From Sedimentisphaerales bacterium (lineage in GTDB: Bacteria > Planctomycetota > Phycisphaerae > Sedimentisphaerales > Anaerobacaceae), in assembly GCA_016930645.1 (NCBI GenBank), contig JAFGGH010000083.1, forward strand, positions 1 through 64,000: 64,000 nt of DNA, read 5' to 3'. This document shows, one piece after another, positions 7,564-16,132 of this stretch (the stretch's first letter is position 1; each line of letters begins with the position of its first letter). The position numbers and the translations under genes are program-made. The notes below the pieces were generated by a model. It saw only the letters and a list, made by a program, of their open reading frames with translations, was not told the origin of the DNA and made no database searches.

Positions 7564-8356
7564 TAATTCCGATGCAGAAGACAGCGTATATCAGGACTTT
7601 CTCCCTGTTATACTTTCTGTGGAAGAAATAGCTGCTTAAAGAATCTTTTTGTTTGTAGTTTTTACGTGGCCCGATTAGCAGGAAATCACCCGGTGTCATT
7701 TTAGCGATGAGTCCAAGATGCTCGAAAGGATTTTTATCGGTGTCCGGTGTGGAATCTTTAGAAGGTGCAGGCTTATCGGTGATTAATGTTGGTGTGATTA
7801 AAAGGCTGCATACTCCTCTTGTACCAAGCGGTTTGTCGGCTTTGAAGTTTAGGGAGATGCGGCCAGTTTGTTCTGTAAGAATTTCCGGCGATAAAGAAGC
7901 GTTTAGGTAGTAGATATCGATTGGCTTGATTAGGTTTTTTATTATGAAGTTTTCCGTTTTTTCCATTGTCATAAGAAAGCGTGACCGGCTTGACTGCTGG
8001 GCCTGTGCAGAATCTATGATTTCACCGACTTGTTTCCACATTTGGATTTCACCAAAAGCGGTTTGAAAGGCGTTTCCTTTGTAAGAGAACGTATTTGCTA
8101 AAGTTATTGGTTTTGTATAAAGTGCCGGCCAGATTTCGTCGAGCATTGAGAGATTTTCAGCGGGTATTTCTAAAGTAATGATGTCAAAGTTCATAGTTTT
8201 TAGATTGTAGTCTATATCATCGTTGTCGATTGGCGCAAGGTCGGTTATTTTGAGGCCCTGTGTTGAAGGTGTGTTTTGCTGCGGTTGCTGCGTCTCACAG
8301 CCGGTAAGTGTAAAGAGTAAATAAAAATGGAAGATTACAATTAAGTGTTTTTTCAT
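7556..8356 (-). CDS. Hypothetical lipoprotein
   Basis: The N-terminus is a lipoprotein signal: basic 'MKKH', a hydrophobic stretch and the lipobox 'LTGC' with C20 as the lipidated residue, followed by a Gln/Pro-rich linker. The mature 247 residues are not recognised. They include 'ITLEIPAENLSMLDEIWPALY', suggesting a planctomycete-type periplasmic domain, and a polar end 'LLIGPRKNYKQKDSLSSYFF'. It is the first gene of the lipoprotein-DUF362-tsaD unit; no link to tRNA modification is implied. Confidence 0.75.
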   Translation of the reverse strand: MKKHLIVIFHFYLLFTLTGCETQQPQQNTPSTQGLKITDLAPIDNDDIDYNLKTMNFDIITLEIPAENLSMLDEIWPALYTKPITLANTFSYKGNAFQTAFGEIQMWKQVGEIIDSAQAQQSSRSRFLMTMEKTENFIIKNLIKPIDIYYLNASLSPEILTEQTGRISLNFKADKPLGTRGVCSLLITPTLITDKPAPSKDSTPDTDKNPFEHLGLIAKMTPGDFLLIGPRKNYKQKDSLSSYFFHRKYNREKVLIYAVFCIGIND

Positions 8357-8454
8357 ACTTAGAGGTTAGCAATTATCACTGTTACTGTCAACTTGCGGGT
8401 ATTATTAGATTATTACATCGGTCAGTTTGAGTAATATGTTCAAGCGGCAGAGGA

Positions 8455-9213
8455 TTATTTTAGCATACTTGCGGCCTGACTGTCCACCAGCCAAGTTATT
8501 TTGTTAAGTACCGGCCAAAGAGTGTGTATTGGAAACCTGCATTCATCCGGTTCTGAGGTGAGGACTTCTTTTAAGATTTTGGCTTTTTCATGTCCGCTGA
8601 CAAGTACGGCAAGGTGGCTGGCATTGCAGAGTACCGGATGGGTGAGAGTGATGCGCGTTACCTCGTTTTCGAGTGTATAGACAACACAGGCAAGGTCTTC
8701 GGTATCGAAGGGAGCGTAGCTATTCGGAAATAATGAACCGGTGTGGCCGTCAGCACCCATACCGAGCACAATCAAGTCGAACTGGGGGAGTTGATTTTTG
8801 GGAATATCAAAGACCTGGCGAATTTTAGTTTCATAATTATGGGCGGCCTGGCTGGAATCGAGTAATTCAGTTGGTATTCTGTGTACGTTTTCTTTTGGTA
8901 TTGGTACATTTGTAAGAAAAGTGTCCATCGCCAGCTTATAATTACTTAATGGTGATTCCTGTGGGACATAACGTTCATCGACCCAGAAAAGCTGCACTTT
9001 GTTCCATGGGATGTCATTTGAGTGTTCTTTTTGCCCAAGTAATTCATAGAAACGTTTAGGACTATGTCCGCCTGAGATAGCAGCGAAGAAAACACCTTTT
9101 TGTGCGACGGCGTTATTGGCGTATTCGGCGAAGAACTTTACACTGCGTTGAGCCAGGGATTCAAGGTCATTGGCAATTTCAACGTTTGGTTTGTTTTGTG
9201 CCATGGTTTCCAT
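8455..9213 (-). CDS. pgl: 6-phosphogluconolactonase
   Basis: This enzyme hydrolyses 6-phosphogluconolactone in the oxidative pentose phosphate pathway. The 252 residues carry the family motifs 'FFAAISGGHSPKRFYELL' (42-59), 'VQLFWVDERYVPQESPLSNY' and 'GMGADGHTGSLFPNS', matching the DevB-type lactonase. Two starts are possible: the ATG at 9213 and the ATG at 9204, which has AAGG about 9 nt upstream. No glucose-6-phosphate or 6-phosphogluconate dehydrogenase is nearby. It lies downstream of the RND operon on the same strand after 142 nt. Confidence 0.95.
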   Translation of the reverse strand: METMAQNKPNVEIANDLESLAQRSVKFFAEYANNAVAQKGVFFAAISGGHSPKRFYELLGQKEHSNDIPWNKVQLFWVDERYVPQESPLSNYKLAMDTFLTNVPIPKENVHRIPTELLDSSQAAHNYETKIRQVFDIPKNQLPQFDLIVLGMGADGHTGSLFPNSYAPFDTEDLACVVYTLENEVTRITLTHPVLCNASHLAVLVSGHEKAKILKEVLTSEPDECRFPIHTLWPVLNKITWLVDSQAASMLK

Positions 9214-9355
9214 ACCTTAAACCGTCCTTTCCCAGTATTAACTGTAGAAGCATTATCCATTATTTAATTCTGGTTTTCCAGAAAAATTTTTTCTTTTTTA
9301 AATATTACGTTAATCTTATCAGTGAGTTCTAAGAAAAAAGCTCCTAAGGCCAGCT

Positions 9356-12300
9356 TTAATAAGCATTTAGCTGGTTTGTTTTTTTTGTAAAAAACTGTTT
9401 GATGTCTTCGATAATCATATAGAGTGAAGGCACAAGCAGCAATGTAATCATAGTTGCGAATAACACACCGAAAGCGAGTGATATGGCCATAGGTATAAGG
9501 AACTGTGCCTGCAGGGATTTTTCGAGCATTATAGGTGTCAAGCCGAGGAATGTTGTTAAAGTAGTTAACATAATCGGTCTGAACCTTCGCGTTGCGCAGT
9601 CGCGAATTAGCTGATGACCAGCTATGCCCTGTTCACGTTCCCGGTTAATCAGGTCTATGAGAATAAGTGAGTCATTTACCACCACGCCTGCCAGAGCTAC
9701 CAGTCCGAACATCGAAAGAAAGCTAAGATTAAATCCCAGAGCTAAATGCCCTAATGTAGCGCCGACAATTCCAAATGGTATAGCGCTCATAACGATAATA
9801 GGCTGGACGTAACTTTTGAACTGCACAGCCAGCAGGGCGTAAATAGCCAGTAAGGCGATTGGAAAATTAACAAGGAGACTACCGAGAGATTCGTTTCGTT
9901 CTTTTCTTTCACCTCCGAAAGTATATGTAAGTCCCGGATATTTTTGCTGTAATTCGGGCAGAACATTTTTGATAAGGTCTTTGTTTATTTCCTCGGTCAG
10001 CTCAGTATTGGTGACATCTGCGGTTACGGCGATGATTCTTCGTTTATCGACCCTGCGTATCAAAGCGTATCCTCGGCCGTATTGGACTTCGGCGACGGCC
10101 TTGAATGGGATTTCAGTTCCATCGGGCAGGCGTATTCTCATGTTTTCGATGTCGGCGATGCTTTTACGCTGGTCTTTTGGATAGCGAACCATTACGCGAA
10201 TGTCGTCCCTGCCACGTTGAATTCGCTGGGCCTGTTCTCCGTAAAATCCCTGCCGCACCTGCCTGGCGAGGTCGCCGAGTGTAAGGCCGAGTACCCTGCC
10301 GGTATCTTTGATGTTTAATTTTAGTTCGGGCTTTCCTTCCTCGAAGCTGTCGGTAATGTCCGTGGTGCCGGAATATTCAGCTAAGATATTTTTTAACTCT
10401 TCCGATATCGTAAGCAGGGTATCGAATTTTGCGTGTGACAGCTCCACGTTAATAGGTTCACCGAGGCTGGCGATTTCGGAAATGAATTTTAATGAAGTTG
10501 CGCCGGGTATTTCGCCTACGATATCCCTCCATTGGTTCATCAGCTCTTTTATGGAGAGGCCTTCGGGTCTTTCTTCGCCGCCTAAAAATTCTACGTTTAC
10601 CTCAGCCAGATGTGACGCCCCTTCGGCTCCGGCTTCGATAGACATAGGACCTTGATTGCCGGTGGCGGGATGCGCACCGATTGTTATAGCTATATGTTTG
10701 ACAATAGATTTATCAGAAGGATATTTTTTGTCGTATTCCGAGCGGATTTGCTCGGCAGCATCGTAAATCTGTTGTGTGATTTGAGTGGTTTTTTCGACGG
10801 GTGTGCCGAGAGGCATTTTCAGCCAGGCTACCATATTGTCCGCTTCGACAGGGTCAAAAAAGCTGAACCCTATATATCCACCTTTAATCAGACCAAAGGT
10901 GAACAGTAAAATGGCCAATGCGGCAGAGAGAGTTATGTATCTGAATTTTACCACTGCTTCGACCCAGTTGGTAAATATGTTCTGGATGAAGAATTCGAGC
11001 TTGCCGCTTATCCAGATTCTCAGGTTGTCTATTGATTTGGTGATTATGTTGGATTTGATTTTTATCTTCGAGCTTAGATGTGCCGGCAGAATCAGCAAAG
11101 CCTCAATAAGGCTGATAAACAGAACGCTCGAAATGATAATCGGCAGGGCGACGAGAATTTTACCCCAGACGCCTTTAGTAAAGGCAAGAGGTACAAAAGC
11201 GAATATGGTAGTCAATACAGCCAGAATTACAGGGACAGCCATTTCTTTTACGCCTTTTATCGCAGCTTCCGTGGGGTCCATTCCCTGCTGGCGGTAGGTG
11301 AAGATGTTTTCGCCGACTACGATAGCGTCATCGACGACTATACCAAGGCAAACGATGAGCGAAAACAAACTCAGCATATTTATTGTAATGTCGAAGGCGG
11401 GCATCAGCCAAAACGCGCCGAGAAACGATATTGGGATTCCCATCGTTGTCCAGAATGCCAGCTTCAAATCCAGAAACAGGGCGAGGCAAATGAATACGAG
11501 AATGAGTCCGTATCTTGCGTTTTTTAGTAACAGGTTCATTCGGTCTTTGAGGATTTCAGATTGATCTTCCCACAAGTTAAGCTTTATGCCTTGGGGCAGC
11601 ACTTTTTGTTTTTCTTCGATGTACTTTTTTATAGTGTCTGTAATACTGATAACATCCTGGTCGCCGATTCGATAGACTTTTATATAGGCCGCTTTTTGGC
11701 CGTCGAAGATTGTATAAAGGTCGATATCCTCGAAGTCGTCTTTTACCGTTGCTATGTCACCCAGCCTGACCACAGTGCCGTCCGGACGAGTAAGTACGAC
11801 GATGTTCTCGAACTGGGGACCGTAGTATCGCTGGCCTTTAGTGCGAACGAGGATTTCACCGCCGGTGGTTTTAACCGAGCCTGCGGGAATGTCGAGAGAA
11901 GACTGGTTTACCACTTGTGCAACCCGGTCGAAAGTCAGTCCGTAACGTCTGAGGGTTTCCTCGGAAACTTCAATACTGATTTCATAGGGACGAATCCCCG
12001 CGACAGAAACGAGGCTGATATTGTCCATAGCGGTCAGGTCGTCCCGCATCTGGTCGGCGATTGTCTTTAGGGTCTTCTCTGAGGCGTTGCCGGAAACCAT
12101 TATGCTTATGACTTTGTTTCGAGTGGTCAGCTCGGTTATTTCAGGCTCTTCGGTCTCTTCGGGAAATGTGATTATGCGGTCAACTTCGGCTTTTATATCG
12201 TCGAGGACTTCCTTTGTGTCGGCGTATTCGTCCACCTCGACAAGGACGGTGCCGACTCCTTCGCCGCAGTATGATGTCATCTTCTTTATTCCGTCAACAC

Positions 12301-12538
12301 CGCCGATGGCTTCTTCGACGCGTTGTATTACACCATTTTCAACATCTTCAGGCGAGGCGCCCAGATAGGGCACGGTGACGGTTATCATGTCGATGCTAAG
12401 GTCGGGAAAGACCTCCATTGTGATGCTGAATAGGGACAGCAAGCCTGAAACCACGATAAACAGCATCAGCAGATTAGCGGCAACGTGGTTCGAGGCGAAC
12501 CAGCCGAGTAAACCTTTTTTGTCAATAGAGTCGGACAT
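9356..12538 (-). CDS. RND efflux pump, inner-membrane transporter (AcrB/HAE1-like)
   Basis: This 1060-residue proton-driven efflux pump has the full RND architecture: TM1 at about 20-42, porter domain 1, TM2-6 including 'CLGIVVDDAIVVGEN' with D403 and D404 as the proton relay, porter domain 2 and TM8-12 ending in 'LLLVPSLYMI'. The 'MEVFPDLSID' segment after TM1 is typical. The substrate cannot be read from sequence; multidrug or heavy-metal-like organic cargo is possible. It is the last gene of the TetR-OMF-MFP-RND operon, 4 nt after the fusion protein gene. Length is normal and no frameshift is seen. Confidence 0.95.
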   Translation of the reverse strand: MSDSIDKKGLLGWFASNHVAANLLMLFIVVSGLLSLFSITMEVFPDLSIDMITVTVPYLGASPEDVENGVIQRVEEAIGGVDGIKKMTSYCGEGVGTVLVEVDEYADTKEVLDDIKAEVDRIITFPEETEEPEITELTTRNKVISIMVSGNASEKTLKTIADQMRDDLTAMDNISLVSVAGIRPYEISIEVSEETLRRYGLTFDRVAQVVNQSSLDIPAGSVKTTGGEILVRTKGQRYYGPQFENIVVLTRPDGTVVRLGDIATVKDDFEDIDLYTIFDGQKAAYIKVYRIGDQDVISITDTIKKYIEEKQKVLPQGIKLNLWEDQSEILKDRMNLLLKNARYGLILVFICLALFLDLKLAFWTTMGIPISFLGAFWLMPAFDITINMLSLFSLIVCLGIVVDDAIVVGENIFTYRQQGMDPTEAAIKGVKEMAVPVILAVLTTIFAFVPLAFTKGVWGKILVALPIIISSVLFISLIEALLILPAHLSSKIKIKSNIITKSIDNLRIWISGKLEFFIQNIFTNWVEAVVKFRYITLSAALAILLFTFGLIKGGYIGFSFFDPVEADNMVAWLKMPLGTPVEKTTQITQQIYDAAEQIRSEYDKKYPSDKSIVKHIAITIGAHPATGNQGPMSIEAGAEGASHLAEVNVEFLGGEERPEGLSIKELMNQWRDIVGEIPGATSLKFISEIASLGEPINVELSHAKFDTLLTISEELKNILAEYSGTTDITDSFEEGKPELKLNIKDTGRVLGLTLGDLARQVRQGFYGEQAQRIQRGRDDIRVMVRYPKDQRKSIADIENMRIRLPDGTEIPFKAVAEVQYGRGYALIRRVDKRRIIAVTADVTNTELTEEINKDLIKNVLPELQQKYPGLTYTFGGERKERNESLGSLLVNFPIALLAIYALLAVQFKSYVQPIIVMSAIPFGIVGATLGHLALGFNLSFLSMFGLVALAGVVVNDSLILIDLINREREQGIAGHQLIRDCATRRFRPIMLTTLTTFLGLTPIMLEKSLQAQFLIPMAISLAFGVLFATMITLLLVPSLYMIIEDIKQFFTKKTNQLNAY

Positions 12539-12542
12539 AAGT

Positions 12543-13727
12543 TTATTTGGAATCCTCGGGATTTTCGTCTTGACTTATTCTTACAGTCATACCGTCAACG
12601 ACGGCGTCGAGCGAACTGGTAATAATTAAATCACCATCGGTTAATGTGCTTGTGGTATATGCGAAATCTTTGTCGTCTCGAACTATGTTCAACGTTGTTA
12701 TATGCAGCTTATTATCATTAACAATCCATACTTCGTTTTTGTTATGCAGGGAATTCCTCGGGATGGCAAAAGCATTTTTCAGTATATCGCCCTGAATTTG
12801 TGTTTCCACAAATGTTCCAGGCAGCAATGTTGTTTCTGATTTAAACGGTTCAGGTACTTCGACAACGATGTAAACAAGCCTGCTTTTGGCGTCAACCTGT
12901 CCGACGGTTCGTTTAACGAAGCCTTTCCATGAGAGTTCCTTTCCGGCGAAATCGGCTTTAACAAGAACATCCGAGCCTTTGTCCTTACTGTATCCGTTTG
13001 TCGGGTCGGGGATGTCGAACCAGGCAAGGTCCTTATCTTCCAGCGGCACCTCGATTTCTATAGCGTCGATTCCATAAGCCCTTCCGATTGATTGGCCTGT
13101 AGTAACAAACTGACCAAGGTCTGCTGTTTCGGTCATTATTCTGGCGTCAACAGGCAGCTCAATGCTTGTCCTATCAAGATTTAGCTGCGCGGTAGCCAGC
13201 GATGCCTCGGCGGAATCGAGCAGGGCCTGTGCCTGTTTGATTTGCGGCTGGCGAAGAACAAGCGGCGAGCCTGGTTCTGTGCCTGGATGAAGCTGTTTCC
13301 ATTCTTCTATTGCTACCGCGGCTTCTGATTTTTCCAGTTCGAGTTTTACCTCGGCATCTGCTACGCCCGCCTCGGCCTGGCGGACCGCCAACTGATAATC
13401 ACGCGGGTCTATCCTTATAATCTGCTCACCAGCTTTTATGAAACCGCCTGCTTTGAATTCTCGATTGACTGAGACAATCTTGCCGGAGACCTGCGGTGCT
13501 ATTTCCACTTCTGTTTTTGCGCGGGCTGTGCCGTAACCCGTGACAGTCATTTGAATGTCCCGCTTTTGGAGTTGTGTTACCTCGACCAGCGGTGCGAGCT
13601 TCTGGGGTATGACCTTTTCAGGAGCTGGTTTCAGCAAAATGAATAAACCTGATATAATTGAGGTTGTCACCAGAATTATTACTATTATTAAAACTTGTTT
13701 ACTTATTTTTTTATTGCGCTGATTCAT
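12543..13727 (-). CDS. RND periplasmic adaptor (membrane fusion protein)
   Basis: This 394-residue adaptor joins the RND pump to the outer-membrane channel. It has an N-terminal membrane anchor ('VLIIVIILVTTSIISGLFIL', about 12-31), a biotinyl-lipoyl half ('ARAKTEVEIAPQVSGKIVSV'), an alpha-helical hairpin (about 110-190, with 'RQAEAGVADAEVKLELEKSE') and beta-barrel domains with 'FKSETTLLPGTFVETQIQG'. The anchor lacks a lipobox. It lies between OMF and pump genes in the operon, 17 nt after the OMF stop. Confidence 0.95.
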   Translation of the reverse strand: MNQRNKKISKQVLIIVIILVTTSIISGLFILLKPAPEKVIPQKLAPLVEVTQLQKRDIQMTVTGYGTARAKTEVEIAPQVSGKIVSVNREFKAGGFIKAGEQIIRIDPRDYQLAVRQAEAGVADAEVKLELEKSEAAVAIEEWKQLHPGTEPGSPLVLRQPQIKQAQALLDSAEASLATAQLNLDRTSIELPVDARIMTETADLGQFVTTGQSIGRAYGIDAIEIEVPLEDKDLAWFDIPDPTNGYSKDKGSDVLVKADFAGKELSWKGFVKRTVGQVDAKSRLVYIVVEVPEPFKSETTLLPGTFVETQIQGDILKNAFAIPRNSLHNKNEVWIVNDNKLHITTLNIVRDDKDFAYTTSTLTDGDLIITSSLDAVVDGMTVRISQDENPEDSK

Positions 13728-13744
13728 AATCTATCCTTCGTAAT

Positions 13745-15244
13745 TTACTTATGGAGAAACCAAAAGAAGTCGTTTTTTTGTTCTTTTGTTTTTTTGTCAT
13801 TTTTGTTGGTCTTGTTAATCTCATCATCTATTACCCAGTCGCCTCCTAAAGCGAGGAACAGATTTACCCTGTTAGTCCAGATTTGTCCTTTCAATAAAGC
13901 CAGTTCCTCCTCGGCGCCCCTGCGTCTTCTTTCGGATTCGAGTACAGTAAGTATGGTCTCGACACCTCTGCCGTAACGGTCGCGGGAAAGGTCTTCGGCG
14001 GCTTTTGCCTCGGCAAAGCGGAGTCGAACCTGCTCAAGCTGGATTTTGAGTTTCTGCTCGGTGACAAGGGCATCCTCGACTTCACGCAGGGCGATGAGTA
14101 TAGTCTGAGCATAATTGGCGGCTAATTCGGCGTATCTTGCCTTTGAAGAATCAATCGCGGCTTTTAGCTGGCCGCCTTTGAAAATCGGCTGGGCGAGGTT
14201 CATAACAAGTCCGTAAACCTCAGCTTCATGTCGGAAGATGTCTCTCAATGTACCGGCTGAGCCGCCGTAAGTGCCGGTAAGTGTCAAATCAGGATATAAT
14301 TGAGCAATGCTGACCCCGATTCGCTCATTTGATGATTTTAGTGACATTTCAGAAGCGATGATGTCCGGTCTGCGGTCAAGCAGTGAAGCGGGCAGGCCGA
14401 CAGGTATAGGCTGTAAATCGGGCAGGTCGGCTAAGGTGTCGGGCAGAGTCTGGCTGGAACCGGGTCTTCTGCCAAGCAAGACATCAAGCGAATGATGCGC
14501 AGTGGCAAGTGACAGTTCGATACTTGTCTGAGCTGATTGAGATGCCGCGAGGTTTTCTCTTGCCAGTCTTACATCGACCGGCCCGACTAAACCTTGCTTA
14601 TATCGACGCTCAACAATATCGAGAGTGCTTCGTCGGCTTTCGGTGTTAGCTTGAGCGATTTGGAGTCTTCTTGTAAGAGTGGCGATCTGGATTCTGGAAT
14701 TTATGACCGAAGCTATTACTGAATTTATAAGCGCATCCTGTGTTGCCTTTGAAGCGAGCATATCAGCCCAGGCTGCACGTTCGGCGTGTTTTAGCTTGCC
14801 GAACAAATCTAATACATAGGAAACTGAAAAATTCTGACTGTAAGTAGTTGTTAAGGCCGACATTCTTCCGGTGCCGAAGTCAAATGACGTTTTTCTCCTG
14901 TCGCGGCTCAGGCCGTAAGAAATTTCCGGCAGTTGTCTGCCTTTTGCTTCGGCGAGAATGGCCTGGGCCTGGAGAACTCTGGCCGCAGCGGCTTTTAAGT
15001 TGTAATTATTTTCAAGAGCTTTAGTAACGATTTCAGTTGTGGTATCGTCGGCGAATCTTTCCCACCAGTGATAATCGGCGTCAAGCTGGTTGACATCCTG
15101 TTTATGCCGGCCGGTGTTGTAAAACGCACCTTCATCGGCAGGGGTAGGGGGCCTTTGGTAATCCGGCCCGACCATGCAACCTGTCAGTGTTGCCGTAACA
15201 CAAAGAAGAAATCGGTAACAAATTGTTTTAACTGAATTTTTCAT
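13745..15244 (-). CDS. Outer-membrane efflux channel lipoprotein (NodT family)
   Basis: This 499-residue TolC-like outer membrane factor has a lipoprotein signal ('LLCVTATLTGCMVGPDYQRP', with the lipobox LTGC) followed by the NodT-type 'GPDYQRPPTP' start. Two repeats of the TolC fold follow, with 'QAQAILAEAKGRQLPEISYG' in the first half and 'RPDIIASEMSLKSSNERIGV' in the second. The ATG touches the TetR stop (15245/15244), so translation is probably coupled. The last 30 residues are Lys/Asn rich and likely disordered. It completes a tripartite pump. Confidence 0.95.
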   Translation of the reverse strand: MKNSVKTICYRFLLCVTATLTGCMVGPDYQRPPTPADEGAFYNTGRHKQDVNQLDADYHWWERFADDTTTEIVTKALENNYNLKAAAARVLQAQAILAEAKGRQLPEISYGLSRDRRKTSFDFGTGRMSALTTTYSQNFSVSYVLDLFGKLKHAERAAWADMLASKATQDALINSVIASVINSRIQIATLTRRLQIAQANTESRRSTLDIVERRYKQGLVGPVDVRLARENLAASQSAQTSIELSLATAHHSLDVLLGRRPGSSQTLPDTLADLPDLQPIPVGLPASLLDRRPDIIASEMSLKSSNERIGVSIAQLYPDLTLTGTYGGSAGTLRDIFRHEAEVYGLVMNLAQPIFKGGQLKAAIDSSKARYAELAANYAQTILIALREVEDALVTEQKLKIQLEQVRLRFAEAKAAEDLSRDRYGRGVETILTVLESERRRRGAEEELALLKGQIWTNRVNLFLALGGDWVIDDEINKTNKNDKKTKEQKNDFFWFLHK

Positions 15245-15898
15245 TTACTCCTTTGCCGCTTTTCGTATAGCATCCGATGCGAATTGTACTATGTGATTTA
15301 TTAAATCGTCCGGTGCCAGGTCGGGTGCTATATCGTGATAGAATTCGCCGAAAAGTAACGGATGAATTACCATCCCCTCCAGCGAAAAAACGCAAAGCAT
15401 CGCCTTTTGAGGTTTAAGCTTTGGGAATAAAACGAGAATCGCTTTTTGTATTTCCGTTAAAAAATCCTTTATTATTTCCAATTCCACAACTTCTTTTTTG
15501 AACTGTGGATTAAGGCTCTCACGAACGGTCAGCTTTAACATAGGCATTTGGCTGACTTTTTCAGAAGAATGTTCGAGCATCGGCCTGACAAGAGCTTCTG
15601 TGAGTTTCTCTATAGTCGGATTTTCCGAGCTCATTACCTTTTTAATGTTGTCTTTATGAAAGCCAAAAACCTGTTCGAGGTGGCGTTTGAACATAGCCTT
15701 GTAGAGAAGCTCCTTGTTGCCGAAATGATAATTTACAGCGGCTACGTTACAGCCAGCCTCGCTGGTTAAATCTCTTACACTGGTTGCGCTAAAACCTTTC
15801 TCGGAGAAGAGTTTTTCCGCTGCGTCGAGGAGCCGGTTTTCGACATCACATTTGCAACAGCCGTTTTTGACCTGATAACCAACATTTTCCGGGACCAT
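15245..15898 (-). CDS. TetR family regulator of the efflux operon
   Basis: It has 217 residues from the ATG at 15898, chosen because GAAAGG lies about 6 nt upstream; a longer frame to 15991 would read through the operator. The N-terminal HTH (about 20-65) has 'RLLDAAEKLFSEKGFSATSV' and 'CNVAAVNYHFGNKELLYKAM', typical of the CecR/YbiH-like branch. The C-terminal ligand domain is helical. A 'CCKC' cluster (C14, C15, C17) precedes the HTH and could bind metal or sense thiols. Autoregulation is strongly suggested by the perfect inverted repeat overlapping the promoter just upstream. Confidence 0.93.
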   Translation of the reverse strand: MVPENVGYQVKNGCCKCDVENRLLDAAEKLFSEKGFSATSVRDLTSEAGCNVAAVNYHFGNKELLYKAMFKRHLEQVFGFHKDNIKKVMSSENPTIEKLTEALVRPMLEHSSEKVSQMPMLKLTVRESLNPQFKKEVVELEIIKDFLTEIQKAILVLFPKLKPQKAMLCVFSLEGMVIHPLLFGEFYHDIAPDLAPDDLINHIVQFASDAIRKAAKE

Positions 15899-15915
15899 AA
15901 GCATCCTTTCAAATA

Positions 15916-15956
15916 CACGTTTCAAACAAAAGTATAAAACATTTGTTTGAAACGTG
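15916..15956. promoter_or_regulatory. TetR operator: perfect 15-bp inverted repeat
   Basis: CACGTTTCAAACAAA (15916-15930) and TTTGTTTGAAACGTG (15942-15956) are exact reverse complements separated by 11 nt. The element sits 18 nt upstream of the TetR start and overlaps the promoter of the four-gene efflux operon. Symmetric operators of this kind are bound by TetR dimers, here perhaps two dimers given the 41-bp length. Confidence 0.88.
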
Positions 15957-15959
15957 CAA
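15931..15959 (-). promoter_or_regulatory. Promoter of the TetR-efflux operon, inside the operator
   Basis: On the minus strand TTGCAC (15959-15954) and TATACT (15936-15931) are separated by 17 nt. The -10 box fills the spacer of the inverted repeat and the -35 box overlaps its right arm, so a bound repressor would block polymerase. This supports repression of the whole operon by its own first gene. Confidence 0.72.
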
Positions 15960-15998
15960 GTATTTTTACGTGATTTTTTCAAAAAGTGCAAATTTTTA

Positions 15999-16030
15999 CC
16001 GCAGAGGCCGCAGAAAGCGCAGAGGTTTTA
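15999..16030. repeat. Dispersed repeat of the 'CGCAGAGG' type
   Basis: This short imperfect tandem stretch (CCGCAGAGGCCGCAGAAAGC and onward) lies just upstream of the efflux operon promoter. It resembles, in reverse orientation, the CTCTGTG element at 3326. It encodes only a low-complexity Arg-rich peptide in one frame and is not a gene. Confidence 0.45.
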
Positions 16031-16040
16031 AAATAAAAAA

Positions 16041-16068
16041 AAGGCCGGGGGTTAATCATTCCGGCCTT
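16041..16068 (-). terminator. Intrinsic terminator after the sigma/anti-sigma pair
   Basis: AAGGCCGG (16041-16048) pairs with CCGGCCTT (16061-16068). On the minus strand the hairpin is followed by a run of T residues (A-rich 16031-16040 on the plus strand). It lies about 65 nt past the stop of the minus-strand anti-sigma gene. Confidence 0.8.
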
Positions 16069-16099
16069 ATTAGCATATCACTGGCATCTTGCCCGTGCC

Positions 16100-16122
16100 A
16101 ACATGGGCAGGATGCCCATGTT
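16100..16122. repeat. Palindromic element downstream of the anti-sigma gene
   Basis: AACATGGGCA (16100-16109) and TGCCCATGTT (16113-16122) are exact reverse complements with a 3-nt loop. The sequence to its left (GCATCTTGCCCGTGCC) extends the same word. It looks like a dispersed palindromic (REP-like) element rather than a terminator, because no T-tract follows. Confidence 0.6.
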
Positions 16123-16132
16123 ACATATGAGC

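Noticed and set aside
15899-15991. TetR start at 15991
   Set aside because: It would place the coding sequence over the operator and promoter; the ATG at 15898 with GAAAGG is better.
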